DNA of 64,000 nt from Paenibacillaceae bacterium (GCA_947460235.1 CANHGK010000006.1:62001-126000); one strand, 5' to 3'; counted from the first letter of the stretch, positions 9,037 through 17,625 are shown. Notes: generated by a model from the sequence alone, not told the origin. Made by a program: numbers and translations.

Positions 9037-10143
9037 ATGAAACGAATGAGGATCATTTTTTGTATTTTATTGCTCTGTTGTTTGCTGAGCGGATGCTGGG
9101 ATTATGCTCCTTTGGAAGACAAGTATATTGTAACAGGAATAGGAATTGATATCAGCGAACAAGATCCAATGAATATGGATATATCAGTCCTCGGAATTTC
9201 AAACATCCAAGCGAATGCTACGATGCATGGAGAAGGACGAACGGTCAGTGATGCACTTCGATCCATTCAAAATAGGATCGATAAAGCAGTGCTCATTAGT
9301 CATTTAAAAATCGTTTTAATTTCGGATCGAATTGCGAAAAAAGGGATTCAAACGTATTTGGATATTTTGAGTCGTAATTCACAAATTCGTAGCGACACAC
9401 AAATTGCCTTGGTTCATGGGCGAGCGGCCGATTATTTTGTGCAGAAAAATTTTTCAATTCCGATTGATGCGAGTTACTATTCAGATACGTTTCAATTAAG
9501 TGAAACGATCGTAGATCCTCATGAATTTTTTCTGAATTCGATATTGTTTCGGCTTTCAGAAGATGGCAAAGGGTTTGCGATTCCTTATTTAAGATGGGAT
9601 CCAAAACAAAAATTACTCGTTTGGTCAGGGATTGGTCTTTTTAATAATGGTTTTTTCAAAGATACGTTGGATGAACGAGAAACGGTTGCTTATTATTTAA
9701 TAAAAGGAAGTTTGTCGCGAGCGATGATTACGATTGGAAGAAGCAGTCCGCAACTACCAAAAGCACAAGCAGTCTCTATTCGAATCTTTTCACCAAGTCG
9801 AAAATTATCATGGTCTGATCAAAATGGAGTGAAAACAATTAATTTGTCAATTCAATTAAAAGATGAAATCATTGAAGCATCACCGCTCAACAATCGTCCG
9901 ATTACGAGTCAAGAACTCGAGCATCTTCAAAATGACGTAAATCATGACCTGACGCATCTACTGCATTCGGTAATGGACAAAATCCAAAAAACCGATCGGA
10001 TGGATCCGTTCGGTTTTCAGGAAAAAGCGCGTGTACAGTGGCCTAATTGGTATCAAGGTGACCATTGGAATGAGCAATTCTCGGCGGTTAAATGGAAATT
10101 TGATGTGCAGATATTGATTGAACGATTCGGGAAGTTCATATAA
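9037..10143 (+). CDS. Spore germination receptor C lipoprotein (GerC family), second copy
   Basis: A 368-residue GerC-type lipoprotein. The lipobox is LSGC with predicted acylated C20, followed by WDYAPLED and TGIGID. The ATG is one base after the gerB stop, and AAAGGTG lies inside the end of gerB, so translation is probably coupled. It is the last gene of the run of seven. The stop at 10143 is only three bases from the stop of the convergent GH18 gene, and no clear terminator fits between them. Confidence 0.94.
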   Translation: MKRMRIIFCILLLCCLLSGCWDYAPLEDKYIVTGIGIDISEQDPMNMDISVLGISNIQANATMHGEGRTVSDALRSIQNRIDKAVLISHLKIVLISDRIAKKGIQTYLDILSRNSQIRSDTQIALVHGRAADYFVQKNFSIPIDASYYSDTFQLSETIVDPHEFFLNSILFRLSEDGKGFAIPYLRWDPKQKLLVWSGIGLFNNGFFKDTLDERETVAYYLIKGSLSRAMITIGRSSPQLPKAQAVSIRIFSPSRKLSWSDQNGVKTINLSIQLKDEIIEASPLNNRPITSQELEHLQNDVNHDLTHLLHSVMDKIQKTDRMDPFGFQEKARVQWPNWYQGDHWNEQFSAVKWKFDVQILIERFGKFI

Positions 10144-10146
10144 CAG

Positions 10147-12087
10147 TTACTTCCATCGTGGCAGTTGTTCCCACAAATCTGCTGGTTCGAATCCGAGACG
10201 CCATGCAGCGACGCCGTGTAGGTCGTACTCTTTGGCAATTTGAAAACGTTGTTGCATCGTAGTGGCATCTTCTTGCCATACAGAGTACTTTTCGTCTTCA
10301 ACGGTCAAATTATAACGTAGTGTCCCAGCTTGTTGATCTGATTGCGAACTCGTTGGATTGCCGGTAATCCAGGTTGGTAAATCACGCATCCACACGGTAC
10401 GGTTGGAGGTTTTACCTTTTGAATCCACGATGGGCATTCCGTCGTTATTTACTTTCCACATGCGCGTATAAAAAGGTACGCCAAGTAGAAGTTGGTCGCG
10501 GCGGATGCCATCATTTAAGAAAAGTTCAACGCCTTCTTTGACCCATTGCAGTGATGCGACAGATCCAGCGGTTTTGCTGCCACGATAGTGTTCGTCGTAG
10601 GTCATAATCGCAATGTAATCAAATGATGGTGCAATTTCTTTGCGATCGAATGCAGTTTTATCATCCCATTTGGAGTCTCCGCGGTTCAAATCGATCGACA
10701 CGGTAAGCCCTGCATTCTTTACATAAATCGCGAAGCGCTTGGCAAATGCAGTGAATAATACACGATCTTTACCGCTGACGCCTTCAAAATCTAAATTTAA
10801 CCCGTCCAGATGCAATGTTTTGGCTCGTGCTACAAGCGCATTGATCCATTTTAATTGTGCTTTTTTTGAGCTTAAAAAACGATGTGTGATCTCATCGTCG
10901 AATTGATTATGAATGAGTGGATGCACTTCAATTCCGCGTTCGTGCAGCCAGTTTACGAGATTCGAATCGCTTTTGTCTGTCAACCCGCCTTTGCTGTCTT
11001 TGAGAATAAACCATGTTGGTAAACTGACATCAAGCCCGGATGCTTGCTCAACTTGAGTACGCAATTCTTCAGCCGAAACATCACCGTTCCATGCCCACAT
11101 CTGAAGTGCACGTTTCGCTTGCCATATGATATTTCCGTCATCCCCAACGACAACCGCATCTCCGTTCTCTTCTGCAAGGGTTCGAGCTTGCTGTAGCGAC
11201 CATACTTGAGCAATCAAGGGAGCATCCCATTCATCGCGCACCATGATTTTATAGGTGGGAATCTGTTGCCATATTGTTTGACCGTTCCATTCGATCGATG
11301 TGTTTGGATTTTCGCTTGCGAGTTGAATTGCTTTTGTGATCGACATCAAATTTTCTCTGGTGCCACTCACGGAATCGACGATCGTATATGGCAGTTTGTT
11401 GCGGTACACTATTTTTTTTGTGCTTAAATCGATGATCTTTGCATTTTCGATGCCGAGCGCAGTTTTAATTGCTTGAATGATTGATTTGTTGGTCGTGATC
11501 TTTGTTCCTGTACTTTCGGAAGTAATTTCGTAACCACTTTTTGATGATTTCGGTAATAACCACGTTTGTTGAAGTGTTGATTTCGTTAGGTTGATTAGCC
11601 AACCTGAACGTTTTTTCTTTTTTAATCGAATGATCTCGGCATCTGCATCGGACTTCTTCGTAAACGAATGCGGTGATTCTGCTTTATCTAATGAATAGAC
11701 AAGCCAGCGTGGATACGTATCCGAGATCCAGCCAGGATGTTCCAAATCACGGACTGCAGCGCGTTGAAATTTTAATGCGGCACGTTGAGCGCTTACTTTA
11801 TCAGAATATACGAGAGATGGATTATTTCTGCCTTCAATTTCTACGCTAAATTTCGGGACGTTTGAGTATACCCATTCACGGGATGGAATGCTTTCGACAT
11901 AACGATACATTGCATTCGAAGCATAACGAATTGCATCTTCGCGATTCGTAAATTCTTTCAAAATGTGATCTCGTTCATAGACGCGGTAATGAGACATTAT
12001 GGTTGCATTGGCTTGTCCAGTAGGGAAATAGATAAATACGAAAATGAAGCTGAAAAATAACGGTAGTAATCTGGTTGCGTTGGTCAT
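10147..12087 (-). CDS. Secreted GH18 glycosidase with six N-terminal repeats
   Basis: A 646-residue protein from ATG 12087, preceded by AAGGAG about nine bases upstream; a longer frame to 12177 has no ribosome binding site. Residues 1-28 form a signal peptide (MTNATRLLP then a hydrophobic core, PTGQANA). Residues about 31-325 hold six degenerate units of 44-49 residues, each with Y-x-V near the start, an F/S-x3-A helix and a closing W-x-x-x-P. Residues about 335-646 form a GH18 barrel with DGLNLDFE (428-435; E435 is the expected acid) and IAIMTYDEHY. Spore GH18 proteins such as SleL/YaaH act on cortex fragments, but those carry LysM domains, not this repeat. It converges on the ger operon with a 3-base gap; a link to germination is inference. 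Confidence 0.85.
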   Translation of the reverse strand: MTNATRLLPLFFSFIFVFIYFPTGQANATIMSHYRVYERDHILKEFTNREDAIRYASNAMYRYVESIPSREWVYSNVPKFSVEIEGRNNPSLVYSDKVSAQRAALKFQRAAVRDLEHPGWISDTYPRWLVYSLDKAESPHSFTKKSDADAEIIRLKKKKRSGWLINLTKSTLQQTWLLPKSSKSGYEITSESTGTKITTNKSIIQAIKTALGIENAKIIDLSTKKIVYRNKLPYTIVDSVSGTRENLMSITKAIQLASENPNTSIEWNGQTIWQQIPTYKIMVRDEWDAPLIAQVWSLQQARTLAEENGDAVVVGDDGNIIWQAKRALQMWAWNGDVSAEELRTQVEQASGLDVSLPTWFILKDSKGGLTDKSDSNLVNWLHERGIEVHPLIHNQFDDEITHRFLSSKKAQLKWINALVARAKTLHLDGLNLDFEGVSGKDRVLFTAFAKRFAIYVKNAGLTVSIDLNRGDSKWDDKTAFDRKEIAPSFDYIAIMTYDEHYRGSKTAGSVASLQWVKEGVELFLNDGIRRDQLLLGVPFYTRMWKVNNDGMPIVDSKGKTSNRTVWMRDLPTWITGNPTSSQSDQQAGTLRYNLTVEDEKYSVWQEDATTMQQRFQIAKEYDLHGVAAWRLGFEPADLWEQLPRWK

Positions 12088-12205
12088 AATCGTCCACTCC
12101 TTTTCTTCGGTTAATATACGAAAGAAAGTAGCGTTTGGTTGCGCATCGCGGTAATATGAAATTAATCTGTACTTCAACAGTTACCGTAATCTTGGAGGTG
12201 TAGAA

Positions 12206-12787
12206 ATGAGTTCCACAACAAATTTACCAAAAGCATGGATCGCATATGTTTCTGCTTATCAGGTGGAGCGGGATTATTTCGAGTGTCACGAAATTCTTGA
12301 AGAATATTGGAAAGAATGTGCGGAGTCGCGACGACCACAACCCGGTTGGGTAGGTTGGATCCAACTTGCAGTCGCGCAGTATCATGAACGCCGAGGAAAT
12401 GTTGGCGGTGCAATCAAAATGTTAACGTCCGCTCTCGATATTTTGCGAACATTCGAAAATTGGGTAGATGACTTAGGCATTAATTCTGGCGTGTTGCTCA
12501 AGGCGATAGAGATGCGCTTGCAACTACTAGAATCTCGAAAAGTAAAATCAATTGATGAACTGCGTACGCTATTTAATGATTTAGATTTACCCTTAAATGA
12601 TTTGTTTTTAAAATATGCAGCACTCGAGTTTTATCAGAAACATTACGGCTCAGAAGGGAAATGGGGAATACCGAGTCGTGATGTCGATGTATTTATTTTG
12701 AATAAACATACGCTCCGTGATCGTTCCGAAGTTATTGAAGCCCGCGAGCGAGCTGTAAAGATCAAAAAAAACACGCGGGAACAATAA
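12206..12787 (+). CDS. DUF309 family protein
   Basis: A 193-residue cytosolic protein with the DUF309 signature near the N terminus: DYFECHEILEEYWKE, then GWIQLAVAQYHERRGN and GAIKMLTSAL. This all-helical family is common in Bacilli and has no established function. ATG 12206 follows GGAGGTG at a good distance. It is divergent from the GH18 gene with about 120 bases between. The last codons of the gene form the 5' arm of a terminator that works for the opposite strand. Confidence 0.88.
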   Translation: MSSTTNLPKAWIAYVSAYQVERDYFECHEILEEYWKECAESRRPQPGWVGWIQLAVAQYHERRGNVGGAIKMLTSALDILRTFENWVDDLGINSGVLLKAIEMRLQLLESRKVKSIDELRTLFNDLDLPLNDLFLKYAALEFYQKHYGSEGKWGIPSRDVDVFILNKHTLRDRSEVIEARERAVKIKKNTREQ

Positions 12788-12803
12788 GTTCCCTGCGTGT
12801 GTT
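12764..12803 (-). terminator. Terminator for the HesB-like/carbonic anhydrase operon
   Basis: On the minus strand, arms at 12803-12788 and 12782-12771 (loop 12787-12783) form a GC-rich stem followed by a run of eight Ts (12770-12763). It therefore terminates transcripts from the minus-strand genes ending at 12802. The same bases encode the last residues (KKNTREQ) of the plus-strand DUF309 gene; on the plus strand no T-run follows. Confidence 0.8.
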
Positions 12804-13170
12804 ATGAGCAAAAAATTTGTCCGTCACTGGTTAGTCTGAAGCGCTGCGTATCCGGTAAATAATCGAGATGCAAACGAGGGTCAAGTACCCATTCGCTCCG
12901 CGGTTCGTAATACACCGGCACCGTATTCGTTATCGGCAATCCATTCAAAGAATCGATAATTTCCATTGTAATTAATCGATCAAAATCGGGCAATGTATGT
13001 TTGTTGTCCATCCATTGAACAACAACGACGCCGTTCACGGAGCAACCACAATCTTTGTTATCATAACCAACCCAAAGGGCAGCGAGTTCTAAATTGGACG
13101 CATTGGCCATTTTTACGCGAAGCCATTGTAACATTGCTGGTTTGAAATCAATTTGAATGTTCGTCGACAT
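12802..13170 (-). CDS. HesB/YqkB-like Fe-S biogenesis family protein
   Basis: A 122-residue protein resembling the small HesB/YqkB branch of the Fe-S biosynthesis (A-type carrier-like) fold: N-terminal beta strands, then a DCGCSVNG segment like the GCGC-N-G of YqkB, then WVLDPRLHLDYLPDTQRFRL. Only the CGC cysteines are visible as possible ligands, so cluster binding is uncertain. Its 5' end overlaps the carbonic anhydrase 3' end by 23 bases, and AGAGGTG lies upstream of the ATG, so the two genes are probably cotranslated. A functional link between them is not known to me. Confidence 0.6.
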   Translation of the reverse strand: MSTNIQIDFKPAMLQWLRVKMANASNLELAALWVGYDNKDCGCSVNGVVVVQWMDNKHTLPDFDRLITMEIIDSLNGLPITNTVPVYYEPRSEWVLDPRLHLDYLPDTQRFRLTSDGQIFCS

Positions 13171-13768
13171 GTTGCTGCACCTCTGGATAACCGTTATGAA
13201 TCCAGTTTAATTCGCCGGTATGTGGATGAATAATTAAGCCGTGAACAGCAATTTGTTTAGGTAATAATGGGTGTTGGCGCACCATTTTGACGGAGGACAG
13301 TACACTTTCTTCCACACTATCAAAACCAGAAAGCCATTTATGTAGGTCGATGCCACATGTTTTCATGAGTTCGATCGTTTTCGGATCTATGCCTTGTTTG
13401 ATCGCTTTTTCGATTAGTAATGAAGGATTCATACTTGCCATCCCGCATTCGTAATGCCCGACAATGGCAATCTCTGTCGCCTGTAATTCAAAAATCGCAA
13501 CGAGGATGCTGCGCATAATACTACCGAACGGATGAGAAACAATTGCGCCAGCACTTTTGATAATTTTTACATCGCCATTCTTCAAATTCATGGCACGCGG
13601 TAATAGTTCAACGAGACGCGTATCCATGCACGTAAGCACGACCATACGCTTGTCCGGGAATTTGGAAGTAATAAACGGGGCATATTGCTCGGTGTCTACG
13701 AATTCCTTGTTATAATCCATGATTTCTTCCATTAGGTGATCAGTTATAAAATCTTCCTTTGAAGTCAT
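13148..13768 (-). CDS. Beta-class carbonic anhydrase
   Basis: A 206-residue beta-carbonic anhydrase (YtiB-like), which interconverts CO2 and bicarbonate in the cytoplasm. Zinc ligands and the catalytic dyad are all present: C47-x-D49-x-R51 (LTCMDTR) and H105-x2-C108 (GHYECG). The start is ATG 13768, with GGGAGGG six bases upstream; a frame extension to 13801 lacks a site. It is the first gene of a two-gene minus-strand unit with the HesB-like gene and is divergent from the carboxypeptidase. Confidence 0.93.
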   Translation of the reverse strand: MTSKEDFITDHLMEEIMDYNKEFVDTEQYAPFITSKFPDKRMVVLTCMDTRLVELLPRAMNLKNGDVKIIKSAGAIVSHPFGSIMRSILVAIFELQATEIAIVGHYECGMASMNPSLLIEKAIKQGIDPKTIELMKTCGIDLHKWLSGFDSVEESVLSSVKMVRQHPLLPKQIAVHGLIIHPHTGELNWIHNGYPEVQQHVDEHSN

Positions 13769-13829
13769 CGCTATCCCTCCCAATCTTTCTCTATGCGACA
13801 TTATAACATAATGAACAGAGGCGACAATA

Positions 13830-15362
13830 ATGAGTGTATATCCAATCGATGAAATGATTCAAAAATTCCGTACATTAACGAAACAATTAAGTTATTACGG
13901 TGAAGCAATCGAACTGATGGCATGGGATCTGCGTACCGGCGCACCTCGCGCTGCTGCACCTGCTCGTGCAGAAACGATCGGCGGATTATCTGAAATTTCA
14001 TTTCGTCTTGGAAACAGCGAAGAAATGGAACAATGCGTGCAGGCGATCTTGACTGCACCAGAAGATCAAGTCGATGCCGTTACACGCCGGATGGCTGTCC
14101 AAGCCGATCGTTCGATTCGGAGGAGCAAACAAATCCCGCCCGATCAATATAAAGAATATGTGATCCTCACATCAGAAGCTGAATCGGTGTGGGAGGAAGC
14201 AAAGGCGAAGAAAGATTTTACATTGCTTGCGCCGTATCTTGAGAAAATTATTGATACGCTACGCCGCTTTATTCCCATTTGGGATATTGATGGTCTCGCG
14301 GCATCTCATCCATATAATGTATTACTTGATGCATTCGAACCAGGGTTTACGGTTGAAGAATTGGATCGATTTTTTGCGTTGTTGCAGGAACGTCTTGTAC
14401 CGCTCGTCAAAACCATCGCATCAAAATCGTTACCGGAACAGCCGTGGATGGGCCTTGTCGTACCGAAAGACGCTCAAAAAACGCTTAATCGAACCGTACT
14501 TCAGGCAGTTGGATTTGATTTTGAGCGTGGGCGCTTGGATGAAAGCGAGCATCCTTTTGCCTGTGGTTTGCATAATACTGACGTTCGGATTACGACGAAA
14601 TATGTAGAAACAGATTTTTTGAATGCACTTTATAGTACACTTCACGAGTGCGGCCATGCGATGTACGAGCAACAAATTGACGACCAATACATGAAAACGA
14701 ATTTAGGTACTGGAACATCGATGGGCGTGCACGAGTCACAGTCGCGATTTTGGGAAAATGCGATCGGACGTAGCCGTTCGTTTTGGGATTGGTTTTTTCC
14801 AATCATGTCCAAGCAGTTACCAGATGCACTTGGTGGTCAAGGATTTGAGGATTTTTACCGAGCGTTGCACCGCGTAGAGCCTTCGCTCATTCGAATTGAA
14901 TCAGATGAGTTAACGTATAGTTTGCATATTTTGATCCGCTACCGATTAGAGAAGGCGCTGTTCGATGGTTCACTTGCGGTTCGAGATTTGCCAAAAGCTT
15001 GGAATGATGCGTATACCGAAATTCTAGGTGTTACGCCCGCACACGATGGCGAAGGTGTACTCCAAGACGTGCATTGGTCTGGTGGTGCTTTCGGTTATTT
15101 CCCTTCGTATGCGATCGGAAATGTGTATGCAGCTCAACTCCTCGAGACGATGGGGGGTCAAATTCCAGACTGGAGGGAGCAAGTATCCAACGGTGATTTT
15201 TCCGCGATTCGTGTGTGGTTAAAGGAACATATTCATACGCACGGAAGTGCAATTGATCCCAAACCATTGATGGAGCGCGTAACCGGTTCGGCGTTTAACC
15301 CTGAGGGATACATTCAACAATTGACCGATAAATATTCGGTGATTTTTGACTTGAATCGATAA
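13830..15362 (+). CDS. M32 family metallocarboxypeptidase
   Basis: A 510-residue thermostable carboxypeptidase 1 (Taq-type, M32). The zinc motif HECGH is at 272-276 (H272, E273, H276), and the family's DVRITTKY, GTSMGVHESQSRFWEN and DDLGVxP-like ILGVTPAHDGEGVLQDVHW blocks are in order. These enzymes remove C-terminal residues from peptides in the cytoplasm. Length is normal for the family. The start is ATG with GAGGCG upstream. It is followed 18 bases later by the ArAE exporter gene, probably on the same transcript. Confidence 0.95.
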   Translation: MSVYPIDEMIQKFRTLTKQLSYYGEAIELMAWDLRTGAPRAAAPARAETIGGLSEISFRLGNSEEMEQCVQAILTAPEDQVDAVTRRMAVQADRSIRRSKQIPPDQYKEYVILTSEAESVWEEAKAKKDFTLLAPYLEKIIDTLRRFIPIWDIDGLAASHPYNVLLDAFEPGFTVEELDRFFALLQERLVPLVKTIASKSLPEQPWMGLVVPKDAQKTLNRTVLQAVGFDFERGRLDESEHPFACGLHNTDVRITTKYVETDFLNALYSTLHECGHAMYEQQIDDQYMKTNLGTGTSMGVHESQSRFWENAIGRSRSFWDWFFPIMSKQLPDALGGQGFEDFYRALHRVEPSLIRIESDELTYSLHILIRYRLEKALFDGSLAVRDLPKAWNDAYTEILGVTPAHDGEGVLQDVHWSGGAFGYFPSYAIGNVYAAQLLETMGGQIPDWREQVSNGDFSAIRVWLKEHIHTHGSAIDPKPLMERVTGSAFNPEGYIQQLTDKYSVIFDLNR

Positions 15363-15380
15363 CGAGAGGGGGAAGTACCA

Positions 15381-16400
15381 ATGTTTTGGTGGGGAAGTCG
15401 TGTGATCAAAACTGCGGTAGCCGTCACGTTAGCTGTGATGTTGGCACATATATTAAAATTGGATCAAGAGTTGTCAGCAGGTATTTTGGCAATTCTCGGC
15501 ATGGATGTGACGATTCGCCGCAGTTGGCGCAGTGCAACTGCGCGTTTATTTGCTTCACTAATCTCGCTTATGGTTGCGGCGGGTATTTTCCTGATCGCTG
15601 GATTTGGTCCTTGGAGTCTCGGGTTATTCGTACTCGTTTGTTATCCACTACTTGTTCGCTATGGCCTTCGTGACGGGATCGTGACGGCATCCGTCATTGT
15701 GTTTCACTTGTACGCCAATAAAACGGTGACATTATCTTTGTTAGTAAATGAGACATTACTACTTATCGTCGGCTTAGGTATTGCTACGATAATTAATATG
15801 GTGTATGTGCCCAATGCCGAAGAAGAACTCGTCAAATTTCGAAATGAATTTGAACGACAACTTTCGGAGTTGTTTCAATTGTTGTCTTTTCATCTGCGTC
15901 AATATCAAGCGGAAGTGGATCGACCAAAATCGGATTTGAATCAATTTGTGGATCCGATCAACGAGGTGCTTGAGCAAGGGTTAAACCGTGCACAGCAGTT
16001 GATCGAAAATACATGGTGGAAAGACGAGTTGGGTTGGCAGCAATATTTTCAAATGCGTCTCCAGCAGATGGTTCATGTTCAGGAAATGATTGATTTGGTT
16101 GTAACGATTCCGCAATTCGTTCCGCAAGCAACGTTGTTCGCGGATGTGTTAGAGCAACTTGCAGATGATGTGCAACGTGAATATTATGTCGGTGAAACGG
16201 CTAAGCACTTACATGAACTCGAATTATTGTTTCGCAAAATGGCATTACCCGAAACGCGTGCGGAATTTGAAGCCCGTGCTGCATTGTTTGAACTTCGTAG
16301 GGAATTAAGTGCATTTCTTTTAGTTGCAGAGCGCTCAAAGAAACGCCGCTCCTCGGGAAAACCGGTACGTGCAGAATCAAAACAAAATTCAAGTGTGTAA
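15381..16400 (+). CDS. Aromatic acid exporter family (DUF939/ArAE_1) membrane protein
   Basis: A 339-residue protein of the YqjA/ArAE_1 type. It starts GSRVIKTAVAVTLAVMLAHIL, and five to six membrane helices lie in residues 8-145. The rest is a cytoplasmic helical domain with coiled-coil character (about 150-325), as in the family. The proposed role, export of aromatic carboxylates, is inherited from distant FUSC/AaeB relatives and unproven for this branch. GAGAGGGGGAAG serves as ribosome binding site. It ends just before the YdeI-like pseudogene. Confidence 0.88.
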   Translation: MFWWGSRVIKTAVAVTLAVMLAHILKLDQELSAGILAILGMDVTIRRSWRSATARLFASLISLMVAAGIFLIAGFGPWSLGLFVLVCYPLLVRYGLRDGIVTASVIVFHLYANKTVTLSLLVNETLLLIVGLGIATIINMVYVPNAEEELVKFRNEFERQLSELFQLLSFHLRQYQAEVDRPKSDLNQFVDPINEVLEQGLNRAQQLIENTWWKDELGWQQYFQMRLQQMVHVQEMIDLVVTIPQFVPQATLFADVLEQLADDVQREYYVGETAKHLHELELLFRKMALPETRAEFEARAALFELRRELSAFLLVAERSKKRRSSGKPVRAESKQNSSV

Positions 16401-16420
16401 TTAAAGTGAGGTCGATCGAT

Positions 16421-16893
16421 GTGACTCGTCCGCAGGTTGAAACGTTGTGGCAAGATGGGTTTGATGTTGTTGATCTTGATTCAATTGCTGCGTGGTCACA
16501 ATGACTTGAATTGAATGGTTCAAGAACACGCGGCGTTTGGCTTTTATTTTATAAAAAATCAAGCGGGATTTCGTCTTTTAGTTACGATGAAGCCGTAGTT
16601 GTCGCGCTGTGTTGGGGCTGGATTGATAGTAAAATCAATAAACGGGTTGATCAAAGTTGGGTGCAATATTTTGCGCCGCGAAATCCGAAAAGCAATTGGA
16701 GTAAAGTGAATAAAGCAAAAGTGGAACGGCTCATTGCCGAAGGTCGAATGAAATCTACTGGAATTGCCATGGTGGAACTGCGAAATCGAAAGGAACTTGG
16801 AATGCGTTAGATGACGTCGAATCGATGATCATACCAGATGACTTGGCAGAGGCATTTCGGGAAAATGAATTTGCGTGCAAATCATCCCGTTGA
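16421..16893 (+). pseudogene. Decayed YdeI/OmpD-associated family gene
   Basis: GTG 16421 opens a frame of 27 codons ending in AAWSQ and an in-frame TGA (16502-16504); the same frame continues LELNGSRTRGVWLLFYKKSSG, FSYDEAVVVALCWGWID, WVQYFAPRNPKSNWSKVNKAKVERLIAEGRM. This is the core of the YdeI family, where the stop sits at a position normally held by tryptophan in W-L-E, so TGG to TGA is likely. A frameshift between about 16765 and 16776 then moves the rest (GTAKSKGTW, IIPDDLAEAF) into another frame ending at 16893. The family's C-terminal part after DDLAEAF is mostly missing. Three defects make a non-functional gene likely. Confidence 0.82.
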
Positions 16894-16923
16894 TAAAAAG
16901 AAATAAAATTATATTTTAGCGAT

Positions 16924-16961
16924 CTCCAAAAGACTTTTCGTCTTTTGGAGGTTTTTTTTTT
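16924..16961 (+). terminator. Rho-independent terminator upstream of cotE
   Basis: Perfect 11-bp stem (16924-16934 with 16940-16950), loop TTTTC, then nine Ts. It closes the carboxypeptidase/exporter/pseudogene unit. Confidence 0.9.
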
Positions 16962-16968
16962 CAAAATG

Positions 16969-16996
16969 GTCATTTTCGCCGTGACGTGCATAGGAT
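16969..16996 (+). promoter_or_regulatory. Candidate sigma-E promoter of cotE
   Basis: GTCATTTT (16969-16976) and CATAGGAT (16989-16996) resemble the sigma-E consensus KMATATT / CATACANT, although the 12-base gap is a little short. B. subtilis cotE is transcribed by sigma-E in the mother cell, which makes the assignment plausible. The call rests on visual matching only. Confidence 0.4.
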
Positions 16997-17025
16997 GGGG
17001 TAAGAGCAGGAGGGAGGAACGTTCA

Positions 17026-17544
17026 ATGGGCAATCATTTACAATCAAACTGCCGGGAAATTTATTGCCGTGCGGTCGTCGGTTCCGGGCATGCACATTAT
17101 AAGAGCACGCATGAGGTGTTTCCGTCGGAGCGAATCAGTCATATTCTCGGATGCTGGGTGATCAATCATCAAGTTGAAGCGGAGAAACATGGGAACAAAG
17201 TAAGACTTAGCGGATCGTATGATATTAATGTATGGTATGCGTATGATGAGAATCAACGCACGGAAGTTGCAAAACATACGGTTCGTTTTCAAGAAACAGT
17301 GAATGTTCACGCACAAGATGGTGGAGCAAAATCGTCATCATGGGAAATCCGAGTGCGTACGAAGCAAGTGCCAACGTGTTTGAAGGCGCAACTTTGTGAT
17401 GATGGCAAATCAGTGGAAGTAAAAGTAGAGAGTGAATATTATGTTGAAGTGATCGCTGAAGCGAGATTAATTGTGAGAGTGTGTAAAAATGATGACGATG
17501 ACGATTTTGAGGGAAATGGCGAGGATGATGGTGATTGTGAATAA
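17026..17544 (+). CDS. cotE: Outer spore coat morphogenetic protein CotE
   Basis: A 172-residue homologue of B. subtilis CotE, which sits at the inner/outer coat boundary and organises outer coat assembly. Matching blocks are REIYCRAVVGSG, ILGCWVINHQVEAEK, GSYDINVWYAYDENQRTEVAKHTV and CLKAQLCDDGKSVEVKVE. The acidic tail (DDDDDFEGNGEDDGD) is also typical. ATG 17026 has a strong GGAGGGAGGAA about eight bases upstream; the frame runs back to 16945 through the terminator, which cannot be coding. Position just before mutS is the usual Bacillales order. Confidence 0.95.
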   Translation: MGNHLQSNCREIYCRAVVGSGHAHYKSTHEVFPSERISHILGCWVINHQVEAEKHGNKVRLSGSYDINVWYAYDENQRTEVAKHTVRFQETVNVHAQDGGAKSSSWEIRVRTKQVPTCLKAQLCDDGKSVEVKVESEYYVEVIAEARLIVRVCKNDDDDDFEGNGEDDGDCE

Positions 17545-17625
17545 ACAAGTTGGTGTGATATATTCAAATGGATTGGAACCGCAACCAACGTAAGGTGCGT
17601 ACATACGAAAGAAGGGTCACCATCC

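Noticed and set aside
10131-10155. GGAAGT/ACTTCC hairpin between the last gerC and the GH18 gene as a terminator
   Set aside because: The stem is only six pairs, the loop is long and no T-run follows on either strand.
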